Assembly: GCA_964631325.1 (NCBI GenBank)
Contig: CAZVWJ010000061.1
Coordinates: forward strand, 1 to 13,870
Origin: CAZVWJ01 sp964631325
Lineage (GTDB): Bacteria; T1Sed10-126
DNA: 13,870 nt
Reading direction: 5' to 3'
A model generated the notes under the pieces. The model searched no databases, had not been told where the DNA came from, and saw only the letters and a list, made by a program, of their open reading frames with translations. The position numbers and the translations under genes are program-made. Numbering within the stretch: position 1 is the first letter of the stretch; the number at the start of each line of letters is the position of its first letter. Positions 6,830-13,329 of this stretch are shown piece after piece.

Positions 6830-8294
6830 AAGAACGAGCCGATGTAATGCCTTCGCCTGTTGGGGTTGTAATTGTCATTGAAGTCCAACCTTCACCATTA
6901 TGCCCCATTCCATTGAGGTTGCTGCCGTTTTTAACAAAAATGCTGGTATTGACCTCAACTGCCATCCGGTGCATATTCTCAATATTCTGGGAGTGAATCA
7001 AAGCGGAATGCTGGCATCCATCTTCCAGTTCCACAGCCAGATCAATCGCCCGGTCAACATCAGATACACGGACAAGGGGAATTACCGGCATCAGTTGTTC
7101 AATTCTGGCAAAGGGATGGTCGGCGTCAGTTTCAGCGAGCAAAAGCCTGGTTTCCCGGGGAACATTAAAACCGGCCGCCGCGGCAATATCCGCAGCATTT
7201 TGACCGACCCAGTCAGTATCAACCGAGGGGTCGGAGCCGGGATAACCTTCAAATACCAGTTTGGTTACTTCTTCTAACTGTTGATCGTCAATTTGATGGG
7301 CACCGCTGTTACAGAGATGATAAATTAAATCGTCGGCAATTGAATCAACAGCAATGATTTCCTTCTCACAGGTGCACATGACATTATTATCAAAGCTGGC
7401 TCCCTCGACAATTTTTTCACCGGCGCGGGGGATATCAGCAGTTTCGTCAACTACTACGGGGGGATTACCGGGGCCGGCACCAAGCACCCTTTTCTGGGCT
7501 TTCATAGCCTCTTCTACCACAGCTTCTCCGCCGGTAACTACCAACAATTCAATGTCGTCGTGATGAAAAATGTCCTGCGCTGTCTGAAGGGTGGGCTGGT
7601 CGATGATGGTGAGTAAATCAGCCGGGGCACCAGCTTCCTGGATTACCCGGTTTATCTGGTGAATAGCGTCAACACAGATCTTTGCCGCAGCCGGGTGTGG
7701 ATTATAGACTACGGCGTTTCCGGCAGCGATCAGGCTAATGCTATTATTAACCATGGTAGCGGCCGGGTTGGTGGACGGAGTAATTGATCCAACTACGCCC
7801 CAGGGAGCAAATTCTTCCAGGGTTAAGCCGTGATCACCGGTAATAACTTCCGGTTCGATGTCGTCCACACCGGGAGTTTTCTCGGCCACCAGGGAAATTT
7901 TTGCTTCCTTGTCTTCAGCACGTCCGAACCCGGTTTCCTCGACCGCTGCTTGTGCCCAGGTAGAAGCTTTTTCCCGGGCAATTTCTCGAATTGCCCGGAC
8001 AGCTCTCTGGCGGGTAGAATAGTTTCCCTGGCCTTTAAACTGGCTGTAAGCCATTTTAGCAGCGTTAACGGCCTGTTGGACGTCGCTGTAGGCTCCCAGG
8101 TTCTCAGCCGGTGAAGGGTTGGCGGAAAAACTGTTAGTGGAACTTCCGGCCGGCGAAGTATCAGGCCGCCCGGCAGAACCTAACGTAGTTTGCCCTCTCG
8201 AGGTAGAAAACTCACTGTCATTACCATTATTCTCGCTTACCCGGTCCACCACTTCACTAACTATGGACCGGAGTTCAGGTTCATCGTTATTCAT
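6780..8294 (-). CDS. CoA-acylating aldehyde dehydrogenase, PduP/EutE type, BMC cargo
   Basis: A 504-aa NAD+-dependent CoA-acylating aldehyde dehydrogenase. Motifs are GVVGSITPSTNPAAT (166-180), NAVVYNPHP (193-201), LVVTGGEAVV (251-260), GPGNPPVVVD (274-283), the catalytic loop SFDNNVMCTCEKE (300-312) with likely nucleophile C307, and the PduP-like end GEGWTSMTITTPTGEG. The tail ends in SARSFVRRRRC followed by VDYFRIV. It should convert acetaldehyde from DeoC, plus CoA and NAD+, to acetyl-CoA and NADH. Residues 1-20 (PELRSIVSEVVDRVSE) form a likely encapsulation helix, then a long Ser/Gly/Pro-rich linker to about 65, as in BMC lumen enzymes. The ATG at 8294 is supported by AGGAGGG about 9 nt upstream. 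It lies 53 nt after the shell gene. Acetaldehyde as substrate is inferred from DeoC; propionaldehyde cannot be excluded from sequence. Confidence 0.93.
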   Translation of the reverse strand: MNNDEPELRSIVSEVVDRVSENNGNDSEFSTSRGQTTLGSAGRPDTSPAGSSTNSFSANPSPAENLGAYSDVQQAVNAAKMAYSQFKGQGNYSTRQRAVRAIREIAREKASTWAQAAVEETGFGRAEDKEAKISLVAEKTPGVDDIEPEVITGDHGLTLEEFAPWGVVGSITPSTNPAATMVNNSISLIAAGNAVVYNPHPAAAKICVDAIHQINRVIQEAGAPADLLTIIDQPTLQTAQDIFHHDDIELLVVTGGEAVVEEAMKAQKRVLGAGPGNPPVVVDETADIPRAGEKIVEGASFDNNVMCTCEKEIIAVDSIADDLIYHLCNSGAHQIDDQQLEEVTKLVFEGYPGSDPSVDTDWVGQNAADIAAAAGFNVPRETRLLLAETDADHPFARIEQLMPVIPLVRVSDVDRAIDLAVELEDGCQHSALIHSQNIENMHRMAVEVNTSIFVKNGSNLNGMGHNGEGWTSMTITTPTGEGITSARSFVRRRRCALVDYFRIV

Positions 8295-8347
8295 AAAAGA
8301 AGTCCCTCCTGACTTTCAACAAAATAGCTGTGAACGCGAGTGAAGTC

Positions 8348-8635
8348 TTACTCTATCTCGCCTTCCAGAGCAATCGGAAAGACTTCTTCAAGCTCGCCGT
8401 GAGGCCGCGGAATAACGTGAACGGCAACTAATTCTCCTACTTTTTCAGCCGCAGCAGCACCGGCGTCAGTAGCTGCCTTACAAGCGGCAACGTCGCCACG
8501 AACCATAGCGGTTACATAGCCGGCTCCAATCTTTTCCTGGCCGACCAGCTTAACCTTTGCTGCCTTAACCATTGCATCAGATGCTTCAATCAAAGATACT
8601 AAACCACGCGTCTCAATCATCCCAAGTGCTTCCAT
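8348..8635 (-). CDS. BMC-H hexameric shell protein, EutM/PduA-like
   Basis: A 95-aa single-BMC-domain shell protein, the standard length. It begins MEALGMIETRGLVSLIEASD and carries MVRGDVAACKAATDAG and VHVIPRPHGELEEVFPI, very close to EutM. Six copies should form a hexagonal tile of the microcompartment facet with a central pore. The pore loop reads K35-I-G-A-G-Y40, against KIGSGL in PduA and QIGGGL in EutM as I remember them. The start is ATG at 8635; AAGGAGG lies 12 nt upstream, slightly long. An in-frame TTG four codons earlier would overlap that ribosome binding site and is rejected. It is the first gene after a 175-nt gap holding a candidate promoter and operator. It is the only shell gene in the window, so pentamers must come from elsewhere. 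Confidence 0.96.
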   Translation of the reverse strand: MEALGMIETRGLVSLIEASDAMVKAAKVKLVGQEKIGAGYVTAMVRGDVAACKAATDAGAAAAEKVGELVAVHVIPRPHGELEEVFPIALEGEIE

Positions 8636-8703
8636 AAAATTGTGCAACCTCCTTCAAAAAACAAGTTTTTAAGTATGCAAATCAAGTTAATTTACAGCAC
8701 CAC

Positions 8704-8721
8704 TGTCGACTTTATTCGACA
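8704..8721. promoter_or_regulatory. Candidate operator: perfect 6-6-6 dyad upstream of shell gene
   Basis: TGTCGACTTTATTCGACA is a perfect inverted repeat (TGTCGA, 6-nt spacer, TCGACA). It lies just downstream of the candidate -10, about +5 to +23 of the predicted transcript. That position suits a repressor operator. No second copy was seen elsewhere in the window and no regulator gene is present. A small mRNA hairpin is the alternative reading. Confidence 0.5.
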
Positions 8722-8732
8722 AGGGAAGTAAA

Positions 8733-8764
8733 AGAATAATATGAGAAGCAAATTTTGTCCACAA
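8733..8764 (-). promoter_or_regulatory. Candidate sigma-70 type promoter for the BMC operon
   Basis: On the - strand two overlapping hexamer pairs fit, each with a 17-nt spacer. One is TGGACA (8756-8761) with TATTCT (8733-8738). The other is TTGTGG (8759-8764) with TATTAT (8736-8741). Either would start transcription near 8726, about 90 nt before the shell gene ATG. Evidence is match to consensus only, in AT-rich DNA. Confidence 0.4.
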
Positions 8765-8810
8765 TTTTTTTACTGTTATAGCAAATAAAAGCTTTTAGCC
8801 ACATAAGATA

Positions 8811-9668
8811 TCAGATATTTTCAGAAAGCTGGTGAACGCCGGAGTGAGCTATTCCCAGCGGGGTAATTAAAATTGGTTCAGCGGGTTTAATTACCTCTTT
8901 TTCCAGGACGGCGGAGAATATTTCTTCGAAACCGTCGGGGATCACGGTTCCGCCGACCAGGTAGACTGTATTAATTTCCGGATAATTTTGTAGGGCCCCG
9001 GCAGTAATTCCGGCCATTTTCTCAATTACCGGTTGAACAATTCCCCTGTATTTGGAAAAATCCCGGGAACGCTTATATTTTTCTGCTTCCTCAAAATTGA
9101 GACTTTTATTTCCGGCAATGACCAGAGTCAGATGATGTCCGCCCGTGGCTTCGTCAATTGAATGGACAACCTCCCGATCTTTTATTACGGAAATTCCCGT
9201 TGTCCCTCCTCCGATATCCACGATTGCCCCCTGCTCTACTTCCAGAGCCCGGGCGGCTGCAGAGGGTTCCGGCGCTTCCGAAAGGATTTCAAAATTGCAA
9301 TCTTTAACTACATTGGATTCTACCCAGGCCTCGGTCCCGGGAGGATAGCCGACCGCAGCGTAATTGAGTTCGGCTTCTCCATTTAATTTTTTCTCCAGGC
9401 TTTTTTTGAAACCCGCTACCACTTCGCGAGCTCCGTTATAGTCCACTACCACCCCGTCCCGGACGGAGTCATCCCACTTGAAATTTGCCATTACCGGGGT
9501 AAAATTTCGGTCAAGGACAATCATCTGGATATTAGATGTCCCAAGATCTATTCCAGCCACCAGTGGAGGGGTAAAATCTGGTAAAGAACCTGTATTATTC
9601 AGGAGCTGACGGACTTCTGCCATCTTTTCATTGGCTGAATTAATAAGCTTGATTTCAGTGGATTCCAT
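8811..9668 (-). CDS. eutJ: EutJ-like Hsp70/actin-fold ATPase of a microcompartment locus
   Basis: A 285-aa protein, near the size of E. coli EutJ (about 278 aa). It has an Hsp70/actin-type ATP fold: phosphate-1 AGIDLGTSNIQMIVLD (38-53), phosphate-2 AIVDIGGGTTGISVI (148-162), and the adenosine motif VYLVGGTVIPDGFEEIF (235-251). EutJ proteins are proposed chaperones or reactivation factors for BMC enzymes; the precise role is not established. The window shows no B12-dependent enzyme, so cofactor reactivation is an unlikely role here. The start at ATG 9668 is preferred because AAAGGCG lies just upstream and the family-like sequence begins here. Longer in-frame TTG starts run into capA. Its first 14 nt overlap the end of the capA-like gene, so the two are probably translated from one message. 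A 175-nt gap separates it from the shell gene. Confidence 0.85.
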   Translation of the reverse strand: MESTEIKLINSANEKMAEVRQLLNNTGSLPDFTPPLVAGIDLGTSNIQMIVLDRNFTPVMANFKWDDSVRDGVVVDYNGAREVVAGFKKSLEKKLNGEAELNYAAVGYPPGTEAWVESNVVKDCNFEILSEAPEPSAAARALEVEQGAIVDIGGGTTGISVIKDREVVHSIDEATGGHHLTLVIAGNKSLNFEEAEKYKRSRDFSKYRGIVQPVIEKMAGITAGALQNYPEINTVYLVGGTVIPDGFEEIFSAVLEKEVIKPAEPILITPLGIAHSGVHQLSENI

Positions 9669-10728
9669 TATTTCGCCTTTGTTTTTGAGAAAATTTCGCA
9701 AATTTTTCAAGTTTATACCGGGGGTTATTCTTGTTTTGTAGATAAGCGGCAAGGTGACTTGGTTTTGAAAAACTGTGCACTAATTCAGGTTGGAAATTAA
9801 CCTGATAATTATTTACATTAAACAGATGGAGCCGGGTATCTTTTGGTTTTTCGGAGCCCAGGGTTACTTCGGCCAGCAATCCATAGTCAGCCTGCCGGGA
9901 GTAAGTGGTAAAAAAGTAGTTCCCCAGGCTGTAGAAAATGATGCCGTCCTGATATTTTTCTACTGGTTGTATTGTATGGGGATGGTGTCCGAAGACAACA
10001 TCGGCTCCACTCTCTATGCTGGTATGAGCCAGCCGTCGCTGGTATTTCTGGGGTTGCGTGTCAAGCTCTTTGCCCCAGTGGAAGGAGACGATCAAGTAAT
10101 CGGACTTTCGGGCTATCTGTTTTACCTGTTTTTTAACTCGATCCGGATTACCGTAAGCAGTGCCCGGTTTATGCTTTCCGGCCCAGAAAGATCTTGGGAA
10201 AGTATTAGAGAAAGAGAGCAGAGCCACTTTCTTTCCCCGCCTGTGGAAATAGGCCGGCTGTTCGGCGTAATTACGGTTGGCCCCAGCTCCGGCATAGCCA
10301 ATATTTAAGTCTTCCAGGTGGCGAATAGTGTTCAGCATACCGTGAGGCCCAAAATCAAGTATATGGTTGTTGGCCAGGCTGACTCCGTCGACTTTCAAAA
10401 TATTTAACAGCTTGATAACGCCTGTTGATTTTGTATGAAGGTGATATTTTTTCGCGCCAAACGGATTGTTCCCGGTGGTAATAGGAGCTTCCAGGTTTGC
10501 AAAGTGTAAGTCGGCTGACCGGGTGATTTGCTTTAATTCATTGATATAGGGATCGACGCCATGGGAAGCAAATTCAGGTAAAATCCGGTTTCCACAGTAT
10601 ATATCTCCACCCAGGACCAGGGTTAAATCGGAATTCTGGCGCGGATTAAAGTAATTGAAGTAAAAGCCAGGAAAGAGCGCAAAAGCAAAGATAATGAGCA
10701 GAATCAGATGATAATAGTATTTTTTCAT
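9655..10728 (-). CDS. CapA-family (PGA_cap) metallophosphoesterase-fold protein
   Basis: A 357-aa protein with an N-terminal membrane anchor or uncleaved signal (about 5-25), then a CapA-type domain. Motifs are GGDIYCGN (40-47), FANLEAPIT (76-84), SLANNHILDFG (117-127), VSFHWGKEL (214-222), GADVVFGHHPHTIQP (241-255) and FYSLGNYFF (265-273). These metal-ligand and phosphoesterase-like motifs look intact. In Bacillus CapA takes part in poly-gamma-glutamate capsule work; many homologues sit in exopolysaccharide clusters and their reaction is unknown. No capB or capC is visible here, and the neighbours are polysaccharide genes, so poly-gamma-glutamate is not implied. It follows the WecA-like gene by 3 nt with no ribosome binding site of its own, indicating coupling. 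Confidence 0.85.
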   Translation of the reverse strand: MKKYYYHLILLIIFAFALFPGFYFNYFNPRQNSDLTLVLGGDIYCGNRILPEFASHGVDPYINELKQITRSADLHFANLEAPITTGNNPFGAKKYHLHTKSTGVIKLLNILKVDGVSLANNHILDFGPHGMLNTIRHLEDLNIGYAGAGANRNYAEQPAYFHRRGKKVALLSFSNTFPRSFWAGKHKPGTAYGNPDRVKKQVKQIARKSDYLIVSFHWGKELDTQPQKYQRRLAHTSIESGADVVFGHHPHTIQPVEKYQDGIIFYSLGNYFFTTYSRQADYGLLAEVTLGSEKPKDTRLHLFNVNNYQVNFQPELVHSFSKPSHLAAYLQNKNNPRYKLEKFAKFSQKQRRNNGIH

Positions 10729-10731
10729 AGT

Positions 10732-11790
10732 TTAATCATCAAAGTTATTTTCTTTTGCCTGCTGATTCGTACTGCTGTATTCAAGTAAAATAATAATTGC
10801 AAAAATAGCAGCAGCATGAAGGAGCAGTAAGATAGCGTCGGCCCGGTTAACTCGAGTTAAAAGGGTAGCCAGAATTCCAACGGTAAAAGTGACAAGATAA
10901 ATAACCAGAACGGCGGCTGACCGGTTCAGTCCAAGTTTGACGAGCCGGTGGGAAAAGTGACAATTATCCGCGTCCCAGACCGGACGACCTTCCATAAGCC
11001 GGATGGCCATTACGGAAAAAGTATCAAACAGGGGTAAAGAAAAAATTAAAAGCGGGGTAATAATTGGCAAATGGCGTAGTTGGGTATGTTCCAGGTAATT
11101 GGCAGCAACTGAAATTGTAGCAAGGAAAAAACCGATAAAACCACTTCCGGCATCACCAAGAAAAAGCTCGGAAGGAGTAAAATTAAAACGTAGAAAAGCA
11201 ATCAATGCTCCGAGCATGGTGGTGGTCAGGTAGACCGTTTGAAAATCTCTCTGTCTAAAGGCCACTATACTGAAGATCAGACAGCATATTGCGGCTACTC
11301 CGGTGGTCAAGCCGTCCATGTTATCCAGCATATTAAAGCTATTTGTAATTCCCACGATCCAGAGAACAGTTATTCCGATAGTAATGAAATTCTGCCCCAT
11401 AAACAGACTGACGGAGACCCCGTGGAGAATAACCACAAGTGCCGCGCCGACCTGGACAAAAAACTTGGCCATCGGGGATAAATCCCATAGATCGTCAATT
11501 AACCCCATTAAAAAGATCAGGCAAGAACCAATCAGGATCCCCTGTAGTTCCCTGTCCCAGGTGAACAAATTTTTCCAGGCAAAAGCTCCAAGTGTCAACC
11601 AGAGGGCTATGAAAACTGCCAGTCCTCCCAGTAGAGGGGTGGCTTCTTCGTGAACTTTGTGGCCACCGGGGACATCAAGCAAATCCATCTTCCAGGAAAA
11701 GTATTTACAGAGGGGAACCAGGAGGTAACAGAGGCCAAAACCGATTACTGCGCTACCCAGAAAAATCCAACCCGGATAAAGTGTATTCAT
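10732..11790 (-). CDS. WecA/TagO-family undecaprenyl-phosphate sugar-1-phosphate transferase
   Basis: A 352-aa polytopic protein of the MraY/WecA/TagO family with about ten or eleven hydrophobic segments. Key motifs are DVPGGHKVHEEATPLLGGL (39-57), the metal-binding DD pair (99-100, GLIDDLWD), NSFNMLDNMDGLTTG (150-164), FLGDAGSGFIGF (210-221) and the substrate-recognition loop DNCHFSHRLVKLGLN. It should transfer GlcNAc-1-P or a related HexNAc-1-P from a UDP-sugar to undecaprenyl phosphate, starting assembly of a cell-surface polysaccharide at the inner membrane. The ATG at 11790 is preferred: AGAGGA lies about 7 nt upstream, and an earlier in-frame TTG would overlap that site. It fits the adjacent dehydrogenase and epimerase genes, which make the nucleotide sugars. 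The precise sugar donor is not determined. Confidence 0.9.
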   Translation of the reverse strand: MNTLYPGWIFLGSAVIGFGLCYLLVPLCKYFSWKMDLLDVPGGHKVHEEATPLLGGLAVFIALWLTLGAFAWKNLFTWDRELQGILIGSCLIFLMGLIDDLWDLSPMAKFFVQVGAALVVILHGVSVSLFMGQNFITIGITVLWIVGITNSFNMLDNMDGLTTGVAAICCLIFSIVAFRQRDFQTVYLTTTMLGALIAFLRFNFTPSELFLGDAGSGFIGFFLATISVAANYLEHTQLRHLPIITPLLIFSLPLFDTFSVMAIRLMEGRPVWDADNCHFSHRLVKLGLNRSAAVLVIYLVTFTVGILATLLTRVNRADAILLLLHAAAIFAIIILLEYSSTNQQAKENNFDD

Positions 11791-11819
11791 GAAAAAATCC
11801 TCTCCCAAAAATAAAAATC

Positions 11820-12010
11820 TGGTGGGACCAGAGAACTTTCTAATGACATCAAAACGTCATTCCGGGTGGAGGCGCAAAGCGCCGGAAACCCGGAATCCAT
11901 CGAGATGGATTTAACGCGTACGCGCCATCTCAGGAGCCGGGTCAAGCTCGTTCTACGATCCTGCGTACATCAGGGCGATGACAGTTCGTTAGAAACTTCT
12001 GATGGAACCA
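11820..12010. repeat. Structured dispersed repeat, copy B (MITE/REP-like)
   Basis: A roughly 190-nt non-coding element fills the gap between the WecA-like and dehydrogenase genes. Its ends form an imperfect inverted repeat: AGAACTTTCTAATGAC at the left (11833-11848) against AGAAGTTTCTAACGAA read inward from the right (12000 to 11985). Inside are several hairpins. ATTCCGGGT (11859-11867) pairs with ACCCGGAAT (11888-11896), enclosing GGCGC-AAA-GCGCC. ATCCATC and GATGGAT (11895-11910) pair, and CGCGTACGCG is palindromic. Its right end matches copy A at 5678-5707. Exact boundaries and any target-site duplication are unresolved. It holds no open reading frame of note, so it would be non-autonomous. 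Confidence 0.6.
11859..11896. other. Strong nested hairpin within repeat copy B
   Basis: A 9-bp stem, ATTCCGGGT with ACCCGGAAT, surrounds an inner 5-bp GGCGC/GCGCC stem with loop AAA. It lies downstream of the dehydrogenase gene and could slow or end transcription or protect the 3' end. No T-tract follows, so it is not a classical intrinsic terminator. Confidence 0.5.
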
Positions 12011-12024
12011 CAAATTCTTTCATT

Positions 12025-13329
12025 TTATAATAAAATAACTTTTGTTTCGGAGGGGAGCTCAACCTCGGCAAGTCCATTTCGTGTGTCAACCAGCAGAGTG
12101 AAATTAAGGCAGAGTTCAGTCCAGTCAAAAATCTGGTGACTTGTGAGTATAATCCCCGCATCAAAGCTCTCTTTCGCCACTTCCCGGCGAGAAATTCGCG
12201 GTATATTTTGATTGTTTACCGAGAATTCTTCAACATAAGGATCACAATAATGGACCGAAGCCCCCCCATCCAGCAATTTTTCAATAACTTCATAAGCCGG
12301 AGATTCTCGAGTATCGCTTACATCAGGCTTGTAGGCAACTCCGAAAACACAGAGCCGGGAACCGTTTACACTTTGTTTTTGTTTATTTAATCCCTCGGTA
12401 ATCTTGGAGTAGACGTGTTCGGGCATAGAGCGATTAATTTCATCGGCCAGCTCAATGAAACGAGTGGTGGCGTTATCAAATCGAGCCCGCCAGGAAAGAA
12501 ACAGGGGGTCAATCGGAATACAGTGGCCGCCAAGGCCGGGACCGGGATAAAAAGGCATAAATCCAAAAGGCTTGGTGGCGGCGGCTTCAATTACCTCCCA
12601 GACGTTAATATCAAGCCGATCGCAGATCAGAGCCATTTCATTGACCAGCCCAATGTTAATGCTCCGGAAAGTATTTTCCAGCAGTTTGACCATTTCTGCC
12701 TCCCGCGTAGAAGTAACCCGGACCACTTCTCCTGCTACCTGGTTGTAAACTGATTCCGCCACTTCCCCGGCCTGATCAGAATATCCCCCTACAACCTTGG
12801 GAGTATTTTCCAGGCCATATTCTTCATTGCCGGGATCAATTCGTTCGGGAGAAAAAGCAACCAGTAGTTCCTCTTCCAGGTCCCAGCCGGCCTCCTCAAA
12901 AGCATCAGCAAGAATTTCTTCGGAAGTGCCGGGGTAAGTGGTACTCTCTAAGGTAACGAGGCCAGGTGGTTCAAAATTTTCTACGATTGTCTGAATTGTC
13001 TGGACGATATATGAAATGTCCGGATCCCGGGACTTGCGCAGGGGGGTAGGCACACAAATATGTAAGGTATCCATTTCTTCGAGTTCTGTCATGTCACCAG
13101 TAGCGCGAAGCAAGCCCTCGTCGGTCAGGCTGGCCAGGCGGTCGGAATCAATATCGGAAACCGGTGATTCCCCCTGGTTTATTGAGTTGACTTTATCTTC
13201 GCTGACGTCAAAACCGGTAACGTGAAAACCCGCCTCGGAAAATTCAACTGCGAGGGGTAAACCAACGTAACCGAGACCAATTACTCCTACCTTCAGTTCT
13301 TTCGAATCTACTTTTTTTTGCCAGTTCAT
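12025..13329 (-). CDS. UDP-N-acetyl-hexosamine 6-dehydrogenase (WbpA/WecC-type)
   Basis: A 434-aa nucleotide-sugar dehydrogenase. The N-terminal Rossmann domain shows VGVIGLGYVGLPLAVEF (14-30). Further motifs are ICVPTPLRK (91-99), TLESTTYPGT (126-135), AFSPERIDPGN (158-168), the K215-containing MVKLLENTFRSINIG (213-227), and the catalytic loop GPGLGGHCIPIDP with nucleophile C270. The C-terminal substrate domain has FGVAYKPDVSDTRESPA (329-345). It oxidises a UDP-HexNAc C6 alcohol to the uronic acid with 2 NAD+. The SPERIDPGN and GPGLGGHC context is closest to WbpA-type UDP-GlcNAc dehydrogenase, but UDP-ManNAc use (WecC) cannot be excluded. It overlaps the upstream epimerase by 4 nt (ATGA), a sign of tight coupling. 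The product would feed a surface polysaccharide containing HexNAc uronic acid. Confidence 0.9.
   Translation of the reverse strand: MNWQKKVDSKELKVGVIGLGYVGLPLAVEFSEAGFHVTGFDVSEDKVNSINQGESPVSDIDSDRLASLTDEGLLRATGDMTELEEMDTLHICVPTPLRKSRDPDISYIVQTIQTIVENFEPPGLVTLESTTYPGTSEEILADAFEEAGWDLEEELLVAFSPERIDPGNEEYGLENTPKVVGGYSDQAGEVAESVYNQVAGEVVRVTSTREAEMVKLLENTFRSINIGLVNEMALICDRLDINVWEVIEAAATKPFGFMPFYPGPGLGGHCIPIDPLFLSWRARFDNATTRFIELADEINRSMPEHVYSKITEGLNKQKQSVNGSRLCVFGVAYKPDVSDTRESPAYEVIEKLLDGGASVHYCDPYVEEFSVNNQNIPRISRREVAKESFDAGIILTSHQIFDWTELCLNFTLLVDTRNGLAEVELPSETKVILL

Noticed and set aside
6900..7277. A 125-codon + strand frame inside the aldehyde dehydrogenase gene
   Set aside because: It is antisense to conserved ALDH coding sequence and shows no protein family features.
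8636..8647. TTG start four codons before the shell protein ATG
   Set aside because: It would sit directly on the AAGGAGG ribosome binding site; BMC-H proteins normally begin at the MEALGMIETRG-type ATG.
8761..8810. Terminator after the EutJ-like gene at the AAAAGCTTTT palindrome
   Set aside because: The palindrome has no loop and no G/C stem, so a terminator is not supported.
9669..9752. Longer N-terminus for the EutJ-like protein from a TTG at 9752
   Set aside because: The added residues lie within capA, lack family-like sequence, and the ATG at 9668 has a better ribosome binding site.
9790..10308. A 172-codon open frame on the + strand inside the capA-like gene
   Set aside because: It has no ribosome binding site or recognisable domain and is antisense to a gene with strong motifs, so it is a shadow frame.
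11820..12010. CRISPR array or tRNA in the structured gap
   Set aside because: The hairpins differ from each other, there are no regularly spaced direct repeats, and no cloverleaf can be drawn.
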